Shown: positions 1 to 7,425 of the stretch, piece by piece
Layout of the letters: every line of letters begins with the position of its first letter
How positions within the stretch are numbered: the first letter of the stretch is position 1
Assembly (NCBI GenBank): GCA_959602365.1
Contig: CAUGSS010000019.1
Coordinates: forward strand, 1-50,128
Source: an uncultured Eubacteriales bacterium
GTDB taxonomy: Bacteria; Bacillota; Clostridia; Oscillospirales; Oscillospiraceae
DNA length: 50,128 nt
Direction: 5' to 3'
Notes under the pieces: generated by a model
The model's input: only the letters and a program-made list of their open reading frames with translations
Told to the model about the DNA's origin: nothing
Databases searched by the model: none
Made by a program: the position numbers and the translations under genes

Positions 1-285
1 GGGGGGGGGCGGGGTTGGCGGTGACCGGCTGGTAAGAGCGGGGGTTAACCGCACCGGCCGGAGAAGGGGGGAGGGGGCGCAAAAAGCCCGCCGCCTCCCG
101 CTGTATTTTGCGCGCTGGCTTATGCCTGCCCCGAGTGCAGACAGTGAATCTTGGTACTCTGATTCGAAATGCCCGCAGGGCGGGGAGCAGTCGTTTCAAT
201 GGGGCGGTCCCGTCTTTATAAAATGTTCATCGCTTTTGGCCCGGGGGTGTGGTATACTTGCTCTGTCGAAACAGAGGTGATTTGG
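1..285. other. Intergenic leader at window edge
   Basis: G-rich, beginning with a run of G at the window edge. I see no gene in it. An extended -10 element (TGG followed by TATACT, 250-258) lies about 28 bases before the lysozyme start and is probably its promoter; no good -35 is visible. Confidence 0.4.
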
Positions 286-1134
286 ATGAGATGGAACAAG
301 AAATGGAATAAATTGGCGCTGTGCGCGCTGCTGGTTTTGCTGCTGCCCGCCTGCGGCGCCCCCGGAGCGGCCCGGGATCCGGAGCCCGCTTATTCCGGCC
401 CCACCGTCAGCGTGGGAGGCCAGACGGTGGCGGTGGATGAGTCCATGGAGCAGAGTACGTTTACCGAGGCGGATTTTTCCCTGGATGAGACCACCGGGCG
501 GGTGACCTGCCTGAGCCGCCAGGCCCTCACCGGCATTGATGTCTCTTCCCACCAGGGGGAGATCGACTGGGCTGCGGTGGCGGGGGACGGCATCTCCTTT
601 GCCATACTCCGCATCGGCAACCGGGGTTACTCCGAGGGGGTGATCAGCGCCGACCAGCGCTTTGAGGCCAATCTGGCCGGGGCCCAGGAGAACGGGCTGC
701 AGGTGGGTTGCTATTTCTTCTCCCAGGCGGTGAGCGTGGAGGAGGCCCAGGAGGAGGCCGACTTTGTGCTCGCCGCCCTGAACGGCCGGGAGATGGACCT
801 GCCGGTGGTCTTTGACTGGGAGCATATCGACAACGACGAGGCCCGCACCGACAGCGTGGACACCGAGACGGTCACCGCCTGTGCCCAGGCCTTCTGTGAG
901 CGAATCCAGGAGGCGGGCTATCAGACCGCCGTTTACTGCAACGGCATGCTGGGCTACCTGCACTACGACCTCTCCCAGCTGGAGCAATATGACGCCTGGT
1001 ATGCGGAATATGCCTCCTGGCCCAGCTTTGCCTATGCCTTTGATTTGTGGCAGTACACCAACACCGGCACCGTGGCGGGCATTGCGGGCAACGTGGATCT
1101 GGACCTCTGGTTCCCGCCCCAGACAGAGGGGTGA
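286..1134 (+). CDS. GH25 family lysozyme lipoprotein
   Basis: Predicted 282-residue cell-wall muramidase (glycoside hydrolase family 25) anchored in the membrane. The start at 286 follows AGAGGTGA by five bases; an upstream in-frame ATG at 169 has no such site. Residues 1-23 form a lipoprotein signal: basic N-terminus, Leu-rich core, then LLLPAC with the lipidated Cys23. A linker of about 55 residues precedes the catalytic barrel, which opens with GIDVSSHQGEIDW, the typical GH25 start, and carries the acidic pair in VVFDWEH. Known family activity is cleavage of N-acetylmuramic acid linkages in peptidoglycan. It could act in wall turnover or in germination and sporulation. It is monocistronic; the next gene has its own promoter. 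Confidence 0.88.
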   Translation: MRWNKKWNKLALCALLVLLLPACGAPGAARDPEPAYSGPTVSVGGQTVAVDESMEQSTFTEADFSLDETTGRVTCLSRQALTGIDVSSHQGEIDWAAVAGDGISFAILRIGNRGYSEGVISADQRFEANLAGAQENGLQVGCYFFSQAVSVEEAQEEADFVLAALNGREMDLPVVFDWEHIDNDEARTDSVDTETVTACAQAFCERIQEAGYQTAVYCNGMLGYLHYDLSQLEQYDAWYAEYASWPSFAYAFDLWQYTNTGTVAGIAGNVDLDLWFPPQTEG

Positions 1135-1194
1135 CTTTTTGAGGGTTTTTCACAAAAGGGATAGGAAAAAATCCCAAAAAACCGGGCAGAATGA

Positions 1195-1223
1195 TTGACA
1201 AAGTGCCGCTCAGGCAGTAAAAT
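1195..1223 (+). promoter_or_regulatory. Sigma-A promoter for dhaKL
   Basis: TTGACA (1195-1200), 17-base spacer, TAAAAT (1218-1223). It lies about 80 bases upstream of the DhaK start. Confidence 0.75.
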
Positions 1224-1305
1224 CGAGGGTGGAAGCATCCGGGCAGACATGCCCGGTTTAGAAAAGGCTTTGTGCTTGCAACAGCATCAATAAGGAGGCA
1301 ATTCT

Positions 1306-2298
1306 ATGAAGAAGATCATCAATGCGCCGGAAACCTATGTGGACGAGATGCTCAAGGGCATCTACGCCGCCCACGGCGACCAGGTCAAGCACGCAGGGGA
1401 CGACCTGCGCTGCTACTGCACCGCCCACAAGAAGCCCGGTAAGGTCGCCATCATCACCGGCGGCGGCTCCGGCCACCTGCCCCTGTTCCTGGGCTATGTG
1501 GGCGACGGCCTGATCGACGGCTGCGGCGTTGGCGGCGTGTTCCAGTCCCCCTCTCCGGAGCAGATCTATAACATTGCCAAGGAAGTGGAGGCCGGCGCCG
1601 GCGTGCTCTACCTCTACGGCAACTACACCGGCGACATCATGACCTTCGACATGGCCACTGATCTGTGCGATATGGACGATATCGTGTGCAAGAGCATTGT
1701 GGGCGCCGACGATGTGCTCTCCCACAAGGATCCCGCCACCCGCCGGGGCGTGGCCGGCATCTACTTCATGTTCAAGGCCGCCGGCTGCAGGGCCGACGAG
1801 GGCGGCACCCTGGACGAGGTGCTGGCGGCGGCCCAGCTGGCCAAGGACAACACCCGCACCGTGGGCTTTGCCCTGACCCCCTGCATCATCCCCGAGGTGG
1901 GCCATGCCAACTTCGAGCTGGGTGAGAACGAGATGGCCATGGGCATGGGCATCCACGGTGAGCCCGGCATCTGGAACGGCCCCCTGAAGACCTCCCGGGA
2001 GATCGCCCAGGAGTCCCTGGACGCCCTGCTGGGCGACATGCCTGTGGCTGAGGGGGAGGAGGTCTCCCTGCTGATCAACGGCCTGGGCGCCACCTCCATC
2101 GAAGAGCTGTACATCCTGTCCAACGATGTCACCGAGCTGCTGGCGGAGAAGGGCATCAAGGTCTACAAGACCGTGGTGGGCGAGTATGCCACCTCCATGG
2201 AGATGGCGGGCGCCTCCATCTCTGTGTGCAAGATGAACGACGAGCTGAAACACTATATGGATCACCCCGTCAACACCCCCTTCATTTGCCAGAAGTAA
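1306..2298 (+). CDS. dhaK: Dihydroxyacetone kinase subunit DhaK (substrate-binding)
   Basis: 330 residues, the usual DhaK length. GGGSGH (His57) and GMGIHGEPG (His218) match the two DhaK active-site histidines; in the family the second binds the ketone substrate covalently as a hemiaminal. The start follows AAGGAGG. DhaK/DhaL pairs phosphorylate dihydroxyacetone using ATP or a PTS-charged DhaM; no DhaM is visible here. Paralogs in this family act on other short ketoses such as erythrulose, so the substrate is not fixed by sequence. DhaL follows after about 35 bases. A link with the nearby BMC and transketolase genes (DHA to DHAP) is possible, but the operon has its own promoter and terminator. 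Confidence 0.9.
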   Translation: MKKIINAPETYVDEMLKGIYAAHGDQVKHAGDDLRCYCTAHKKPGKVAIITGGGSGHLPLFLGYVGDGLIDGCGVGGVFQSPSPEQIYNIAKEVEAGAGVLYLYGNYTGDIMTFDMATDLCDMDDIVCKSIVGADDVLSHKDPATRRGVAGIYFMFKAAGCRADEGGTLDEVLAAAQLAKDNTRTVGFALTPCIIPEVGHANFELGENEMAMGMGIHGEPGIWNGPLKTSREIAQESLDALLGDMPVAEGEEVSLLINGLGATSIEELYILSNDVTELLAEKGIKVYKTVVGEYATSMEMAGASISVCKMNDELKHYMDHPVNTPFICQK

Positions 2299-2333
2299 GC
2301 GGACGCCGGACGGAGTGAGAGGAGATAGTCTGT

Positions 2334-2984
2334 ATGGAAAAGATTTTGTTTGACCAGGTGCCTGATCTGTTCCAGAGTGTGGGCGACCTGTTTGTGGAAA
2401 AAAAGGAAGAGCTGTGTGAGATGGACGCCAAGCTGGGCGACGGCGACCTGGGCCTGACCATGAGCAAGGGCTATGCCGCCCTGCCCGGCCTGATGCGGGA
2501 AGAGGCCGCCGGGGCCGGCGGCGACGTGGGCAAGATGCTCATGAAGGCGGGCATGAAGATGTCCTCCCTGGTCCCCTCCACCATGGGCTTCCTGATGTCC
2601 ACCGGCGTCATGGAGGGCGGCAAGGCCCTCAAGGGCAGGACCGAGATCGACGGCGCCGCCCTGGCCGACTATCTGATGGGCTTTGCCGCCGGGGTCCAGA
2701 AGCGGGGCAAGTGCCAGAGCGGCCAGCGCACCATCTATGACGCGGTGCTGCCCGCCGCCGAGGCGGCAAAGGCCGCTGTGGAGGCCGATCCCGCCGCCAG
2801 CCTGCAGACGGTCATCACCGCCGCCCTGGCTGCCGCCAAAGAGGGCGTGGAGGCCACCAAGCATATGACTCCGGTCTTTGGCAAGGCCGCGGTACACGCC
2901 GCCCAGTGCGTCGGCGTGGCGGATCAGGGCGCTGTGGCCGGCTGCTATAAGATCCAGGGGCTTTACGACTACATCTGCGGCTGA
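2334..2984 (+). CDS. dhaL: Dihydroxyacetone kinase subunit DhaL (nucleotide-binding)
   Basis: 216 residues, normal for DhaL. The Mg-ADP site is visible as D31-x4-GDGD (Asp31, Asp36, Asp38) in MDAKLGDGDLGLTM. The residue after GDGD is Leu rather than the usual His. DhaL carries the nucleotide and transfers phosphate to the ketone bound on DhaK. A strong hairpin follows the stop, so the kinase is a two-gene operon without DhaM. Confidence 0.9.
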   Translation: MEKILFDQVPDLFQSVGDLFVEKKEELCEMDAKLGDGDLGLTMSKGYAALPGLMREEAAGAGGDVGKMLMKAGMKMSSLVPSTMGFLMSTGVMEGGKALKGRTEIDGAALADYLMGFAAGVQKRGKCQSGQRTIYDAVLPAAEAAKAAVEADPAASLQTVITAALAAAKEGVEATKHMTPVFGKAAVHAAQCVGVADQGAVAGCYKIQGLYDYICG

Positions 2985-3001
2985 GTACGAAATATCCCCC
3001 A

Positions 3002-3036
3002 TCCGCCGGGACCCTGGAGGTCCCGGCGGACATTTT
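3002..3036 (+). terminator. Rho-independent terminator after dhaL
   Basis: A 12-bp stem (3002-3013 with 3019-3030) with a five-base loop, then CATTTTTC. It separates dhaKL from tldD. Confidence 0.8.
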
Positions 3037-3083
3037 TCACGTCCGGCGGGAAAAGCCCGGCCGGGCGCAAAAGGAGAGGAATT

Positions 3084-4463
3084 ATGATCCCGAGAGATAT
3101 TTGCCAGCGGGTGCTGGAAAAGGCCGCCTCCACCGGGGCGGACTACGCTGAGCTCTTTGCGGAGCACACCGACAACCACGCCATCAACATGGTGGACAGC
3201 CGGGTGGACTCCATCGACGACACCCTGATCGCCGGGGCCTCGGTGCGGGTATTCAAGGGGCTGCGCAGCGTCACCGCCTCCACTGTGGACACCAGCCCGG
3301 AAGGGCTGCTCCGCTGTGCCGCCCAGGCCGCCGAGGCCCTGGGGGAGGGGACAGCGGAGATCAGCATCTGCCTCCACGAGCGGCTGTTCGGGGATATCCA
3401 TCCGGTGCAGATCGTTCCCTCCACCGTGGGCAATGCCCAAAAGGTGGAGATTCTGAAAGAGGGGTACTTTGCCGCCCGGGACTATGACGGGGCCATCCGC
3501 CAGGTCACCGGCACCCTGCTGGACGTGGACCACCGGATCCTGGTGGCCAACAGCGAGGGGGTGTATGCTCAGGACCGGCAGATCCGCACCCGGCTGGCCA
3601 TCTCCGCCGTGGCGGAGGTCAACGGGGAGACCCAGACCGGCGGCTGCCGGCCCGGCCGCCGGATGGGGCTGGAGATGTTTGAGCAGATTGACCCCAGGGA
3701 GGTGGGCGTCCACGCCGCCCGCCAGGCCATCACCATGGCCGGGGCGGGCTACTGCCCGGCGGGGGTGATGCCGGTGGCCATCGACAACGGCTTCGGCGGC
3801 GTCATCTTCCACGAGGCCTGCGGCCACTCTCTGGAGGCCTCCTCGGTGGCCTATGGGCTCTCCCAGTTCACGGGCAAGCTGGGGCAGAAGATCGCCAACG
3901 AGAAGGTCACCGCCATCGACGACGGCACCATCCCCAACGCCTGGGGCTCCATCAACATCGACGACGAGGGCACCCCGGCCCGGCGCAATGTGCTGATCGA
4001 GCACGGCGTGCTCAAAACCTATATGGTGGACAAGTTCAACGGGAGAAGGATGGGCATGGCCCCCACCGGCTCCGCCCGGCGCCAGAGCTATCAGTTCACC
4101 ACCACCTCCCGGATGACCAACACCTATATCGCCCCGGGAGAGGACAGCGACGAGGACATCATCGCCTCCATCGATTACGGACTGTACGCCAAGGATATGG
4201 GGGGCGGCTCGGTGAATCCGGTGACCGGCGAGTTCAACTTCGCCGTCAACGAGGGCTACCTGATCCGCAACGGCAAGATCTGCGAGCCGGTCCGGGGGGC
4301 CAGCCTGGTGGGCACCGGGGCAGAGGTCATCCAGAAGATCGACATGGTGGGCCGCCAGCTGGACCTGGGCCAGGGCATGTGCGGCTCCTCCAGCGGGAGC
4401 GTGCCCGTCAACGTGGGCCAGCCCATGATCCGGGTGTCCTCCATCACCGTGGGCGGCAGATAA
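3084..4463 (+). CDS. tldD: TldD-type metalloprotease subunit
   Basis: 459 residues, preceded by AAGGAGAGGA. HEACGH at residues 243-248 is the TldD HExxxH zinc motif, and the C-terminal region carries the conserved GQGMCGSSSGS segment. TldD pairs with TldE (PmbA), encoded directly downstream, to form a processive peptidase acting on unfolded peptides; in enterobacteria it matures microcin B17 and degrades the antitoxin CcdA. No peptide precursor is visible nearby, so a general proteolytic role is more likely. It is unrelated by operon to the BMC genes, which run convergently. Confidence 0.92.
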   Translation: MIPRDICQRVLEKAASTGADYAELFAEHTDNHAINMVDSRVDSIDDTLIAGASVRVFKGLRSVTASTVDTSPEGLLRCAAQAAEALGEGTAEISICLHERLFGDIHPVQIVPSTVGNAQKVEILKEGYFAARDYDGAIRQVTGTLLDVDHRILVANSEGVYAQDRQIRTRLAISAVAEVNGETQTGGCRPGRRMGLEMFEQIDPREVGVHAARQAITMAGAGYCPAGVMPVAIDNGFGGVIFHEACGHSLEASSVAYGLSQFTGKLGQKIANEKVTAIDDGTIPNAWGSINIDDEGTPARRNVLIEHGVLKTYMVDKFNGRRMGMAPTGSARRQSYQFTTTSRMTNTYIAPGEDSDEDIIASIDYGLYAKDMGGGSVNPVTGEFNFAVNEGYLIRNGKICEPVRGASLVGTGAEVIQKIDMVGRQLDLGQGMCGSSSGSVPVNVGQPMIRVSSITVGGR

Positions 4464-4475
4464 GGAGGCAGCAGC

Positions 4476-5822
4476 ATGGAATTTCAAGCGTTTCAACAGC
4501 ATGTGGCCGAGTACGCCCGGCAGGCAGGGGTAGAGGACTATGAGCTCTACTACCAGAGCGCCGAGGGCACTCAGGTGAGCACTTACCGCCAGGAGGTCAA
4601 CGAGTTCTCCAGCACGGTGGAGGGGGGCGTCTGCCTGCGGTGCATCGCCGGCGGCCGGATGGGCTATGCCTCCACCGAGGAGCTGAGCCGGGAGGCGGCC
4701 CGGGAGCTGGTCCGCCGGGCGGTGGACAATGCCGCCGTCCTGGAGTCCGACGAGCCGGCCTTCCTGGGCCAGGGGGGCCAGAGCTATCAGAACTTCACCC
4801 CTGCCGCCGTGGGGGGCTGCTCTGCCGGGGAACTGATCCAGGCCGCCCTGGACACCCAGGCCGCCCTCTATGCCGCCCACCCCAGCGTGGTGGACGGCGC
4901 CAGCACCCAGGCCCTGTGGGAGCGGGATCGGATCGCCATCGTCAATTCCCGGGGACTGGATCTGCACTATGAAAACACCGTTTCCGCTCTGGTGGCCGCT
5001 GCCGTGGTGGCCGAGGCGGGCGAGATGACCGACGCCTATGAGATGAAGCTGGGCGCTGTGGACCAGCTGGACAAAAAGGCCCTGGCGGAGCGGGCGGTGG
5101 AAAAGGCCCGGGCCAAGCTGGGGGGCGACGCCGCCCCCACCGGGGTGTGGCCGGTGGTCTTTGCCCCGGAGGCCATGGCCAGCCTGCTGGCCACCTTCAG
5201 CCCTGTGTTTTCCTCCGATCAGGCCCAGAAGGGGCTGTCCCGGCTGGCGGGGAAGGAGGGGGAGCACATCGCCTCTGCCGCCGTCACCCTGGTGGACGAC
5301 CCCTTCTGCCCCCTGAGCGCCATGCCCATCCCCTTCGACGCCGAGGGCACCCCGGCCAGAAAGAAGAATGTGGTGGAGGGCGGCAGGCTGAACACCCTGC
5401 TCTACAACCACCGCACCGCCGCCGCCGCGGGGAAGGAGACCACGGGCAACGCCGCCAAGGCGGGGTATGCCGCGCCGGTGGAGGTGGCCCCCTTCGCCTT
5501 TTATCTGGCCCCCGGGGAACAGGACGAGGCGGCCCTGCTCCGGCAGGCGGGCCGGGGCGTGTATATTGATTCCCTGGCCGGACTCCATGCCGGGGCCAAT
5601 GTGGTCAGCGGGGACTTCTCCCTCCAGAGCGCCGGCTTCCTGATCGAGGACGGGGTCAAGACCACCCCGGTCAAGGCCTTCACTGTGGCGGGCAACTTCT
5701 ACGAGCTGCTGCAGAAGGTGACCGCCGTGGCCGGCAACCTGAAAGTGCCCAACCCCGGGGGGATCACCTGCTTCGGCTCCCCCAGCGTGCTGGTGGATGG
5801 GCTTTCCATCGCCGGCAAATGA
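4476..5822 (+). CDS. tldE: TldE/PmbA-type protease partner subunit
   Basis: 448 residues starting 13 bases after tldD, with AAGGAGG before the ATG. It is homologous to TldD across its length but lacks the HExxxH motif, as expected for TldE (PmbA). It keeps typical blocks such as FSSTVEGGVCLR near the N-terminus and FDAEGTPARKKNVVEGG in the middle. It forms the heterodimer that completes the TldD protease. It ends at a bidirectional terminator shared with the BMC operon. Confidence 0.9.
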   Translation: MEFQAFQQHVAEYARQAGVEDYELYYQSAEGTQVSTYRQEVNEFSSTVEGGVCLRCIAGGRMGYASTEELSREAARELVRRAVDNAAVLESDEPAFLGQGGQSYQNFTPAAVGGCSAGELIQAALDTQAALYAAHPSVVDGASTQALWERDRIAIVNSRGLDLHYENTVSALVAAAVVAEAGEMTDAYEMKLGAVDQLDKKALAERAVEKARAKLGGDAAPTGVWPVVFAPEAMASLLATFSPVFSSDQAQKGLSRLAGKEGEHIASAAVTLVDDPFCPLSAMPIPFDAEGTPARKKNVVEGGRLNTLLYNHRTAAAAGKETTGNAAKAGYAAPVEVAPFAFYLAPGEQDEAALLRQAGRGVYIDSLAGLHAGANVVSGDFSLQSAGFLIEDGVKTTPVKAFTVAGNFYELLQKVTAVAGNLKVPNPGGITCFGSPSVLVDGLSIAGK

Positions 5823-5839
5823 TGCACTCAGAACAATCA

Positions 5840-5878
5840 AAAACTCCCGCCTGGGCCGAGCGCCCAGGCGGGAGTTTT
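5840..5878. terminator. Bidirectional terminator between tldE and the BMC operon
   Basis: A perfect 17-bp stem (5840-5856 with 5862-5878), AAAACTCCC arm to GGGAGTTTT arm, with a five-base loop. It ends in T runs on both strands. Confidence 0.9.
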
Positions 5879-5897
5879 GTTTTTGGATGGTGGGACT

Positions 5898-6197
5898 TCA
5901 GCTGCCGCCGTGGAGGATGGTGTCCTCCCCATAGGCGGTGTAGCGGTCCACAATGCCGCAGATGACCAGATCCACAATGGCATAGTCGTCGTCCAGGAGC
6001 ATGTTCCCGGCGCCGCCGTCGGTATTCACCACCACGATGTCTCCGATGCCGGCATCGGCACAGTCGAAGGCGATCATGCGGGGACCGGAGGGGGTGCCGT
6101 CAGGCTCAAAATATTCCACCAGCATCAGTTTGTAGCCGTTGTAGCCGTCGTCCTTGATGGTGGAGACCACATTGCCCACTACTTTTGCCAGCCGCAT
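5898..6197 (-). CDS. BMC-P vertex protein (EutN/CcmL family)
   Basis: 99 residues. The N-terminus MRLAKVVGNVVSTIKDDGYNGYKLMLVE and the later GIGDIVVVNTDGGAGNM and VDLVICGIVDRY follow the EutN/CcmL fold that forms pentamers capping the vertices of microcompartment shells. It is the last gene of the ten-gene operon and the third BMC-P in it. The start follows GAGAGGAGTG. Having several BMC-P paralogs is normal for metabolosomes; their separate roles are unknown. Confidence 0.9.
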   Translation of the reverse strand: MRLAKVVGNVVSTIKDDGYNGYKLMLVEYFEPDGTPSGPRMIAFDCADAGIGDIVVVNTDGGAGNMLLDDDYAIVDLVICGIVDRYTAYGEDTILHGGS

Positions 6198-6256
6198 GAC
6201 GGTTCACACTCCTCTCTGTCAAAATCATACCGGCTTGGACGCCGGGCGCGCCCGGC

Positions 6257-6523
6257 TTAAAGCTCTTCGTTATAGGTGTCGATGAAGCCCACGATGGCCA
6301 CGTCCACCGGGATGCGCTTGACCCGGAATACCCGGGCGGCCTCTTTGGAGCCGATCATATACACATAGTCGCCCAGGCCGGCCTGACGGGTCTGATCCGC
6401 GGCCACGATCAGGCCGGTTTCCTTCCCGTTTTCAATCTTGCGCACCACCAGCAGGGGGACGCCCTCCAGGGCGGGATCCTTTACCGTGGCCACCACCGAC
6501 CCGGCCACTACGCCGGCGTACAT
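6257..6523 (-). CDS. BMC-P vertex protein (EutN/CcmL family)
   Basis: 88 residues, the classic EutN length. MYAGVVAGSVVATVKDPALEG starts the fold, with LLVVRKIENGKETG, AGLGDYVYMIGSKEAA and VDVAIVGFIDTYNEEL later. It is predicted to be a pentameric shell-vertex protein. It starts three bases after the BMC-H stop codon, so the two are probably translationally coupled. Confidence 0.92.
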   Translation of the reverse strand: MYAGVVAGSVVATVKDPALEGVPLLVVRKIENGKETGLIVAADQTRQAGLGDYVYMIGSKEAARVFRVKRIPVDVAIVGFIDTYNEEL

Positions 6524-6526
6524 GGA

Positions 6527-6817
6527 TTATTCCTCGTCGTCCCGGTCCAGGTGGGGCAGGATGTACTCCACGTCGTTGTGGGGACGGGGAATCACATGCA
6601 CGCCGTAGAGCTCGCCCACCCGCTTGGCGGCGGCGGCGCCGGCATCCACAGCGGCCTTGACGGCGCCCACGTCGCCCCGGACCATGACGGTGACCAGACC
6701 GGAGCCGATCTGCACCTTGCCGATCAGACGGACGTTGGCAGCTTTGACCATCGCATCGGCGGCCTCGATGGAGCCGATCAGACCGCGGGTCTCGACCATA
6801 CCTAAAGCTTCTTTCAT
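6527..6817 (-). CDS. BMC-H hexameric shell protein
   Basis: 96 residues from the ATG at 6817. An in-frame ATG 15 bases upstream overlaps the GGAGGT ribosome site and is unlikely to be used. MKEALGMVETRGLIGSIEAA and the pore segment QIGSGLVTVMV match PduA/CcmK-type BMC-H proteins, which tile the flat faces of the shell and form the metabolite pores. It is the only BMC-H in the window, which is few for a metabolosome. The acidic tail ends in LDRDDEE. Confidence 0.95.
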   Translation of the reverse strand: MKEALGMVETRGLIGSIEAADAMVKAANVRLIGKVQIGSGLVTVMVRGDVGAVKAAVDAGAAAAKRVGELYGVHVIPRPHNDVEYILPHLDRDDEE

Positions 6818-6875
6818 GTTGAAAACCTCCATTAATGATTTTTTGGATTCGTTGTTGGGGTTGAAGGGTTCTTAT

Positions 6876-7421
6876 TTATCCAATCGCCTTGAGCATGTCA
6901 GGGTGGGGCGAGGGGATGACTGCACTCTTGGCCATCAGGCCTTGGGTTTCCTCCAGGGCCTCGGCGGCCTGGATGGCGGACTGCACAGCGGCGACTTCGC
7001 CGGTGAGCAGGATGAAGGATTTCCCGCCCAGGCCCCGGCCCAGGCGTACCTCCAGCAGATCCACCTGGGCCGCCTTGGCGGCGGCGTCGGCGGCGTTGAC
7101 AGCGGCACAGAGGGAGTAGGTCTCCATGATGCCCAGGGCGTCCAGGTGCTCCACCATGGTGCAGGCGGAGATGGCCGGGGCCACCTGGGGGTCCACGTTG
7201 GGGATAATCAGGCTGTCGATGAGCAGGCTCTCCGCCACCTCGCGGCCCGCCTCGACGGCGGAGCGGACGGCGGCCACCTCACCCTGGACCACGATGTAGT
7301 ACTTGCCGGCGCAGACGCAGCCCGCGCTGACCAGTTCCACTTCAGCGGCCTTCAGCATGGCATCGCAAGCCAGGATGCCGGTGGGGATGCTCATGATCTC
7401 GTTCATACCGATGGCACCCAT
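6876..7421 (-). CDS. BMC-T shell trimer, PduT-like with pore cysteine
   Basis: 181 residues with two tandem BMC domains (about 1-90 and 91-181), giving pseudohexameric trimers. The segment SAGCVCAGKYYIVVQGE aligns by eye with the PduT segment around its Fe-S ligand Cys38; here Cys37 is in that place and Cys35 is extra. The second domain has RLGRGLGGKSFILLTGE, and the C-terminus AVIPSPHPDML also matches PduT. PduT binds a 4Fe-4S cluster at the trimer pore and interacts with PduS, encoded directly upstream with five bases between them. Inferred role: electron conduit through the shell. Confidence 0.9.
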   Translation of the reverse strand: MGAIGMNEIMSIPTGILACDAMLKAAEVELVSAGCVCAGKYYIVVQGEVAAVRSAVEAGREVAESLLIDSLIIPNVDPQVAPAISACTMVEHLDALGIMETYSLCAAVNAADAAAKAAQVDLLEVRLGRGLGGKSFILLTGEVAAVQSAIQAAEALEETQGLMAKSAVIPSPHPDMLKAIG

Positions 7422-7425
7422 AGCT

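Noticed and set aside
120..180. tRNA-like piece with ATTCGAAA resembling a T-loop
   Set aside because: No acceptor stem or anticodon arm could be paired around it.
1306..2984. DhaKL as part of the BMC operon
   Set aside because: It has its own promoter and terminator, lies on the other strand and is separated by tldDE; only a metabolic link is possible.
2262..5840. Very long minus-strand open frame opposite dhaL and tldDE
   Set aside because: It is an antisense shadow of GC-rich genes; its low-complexity His/Gly-rich translation has no domain and the plus-strand genes are clear.
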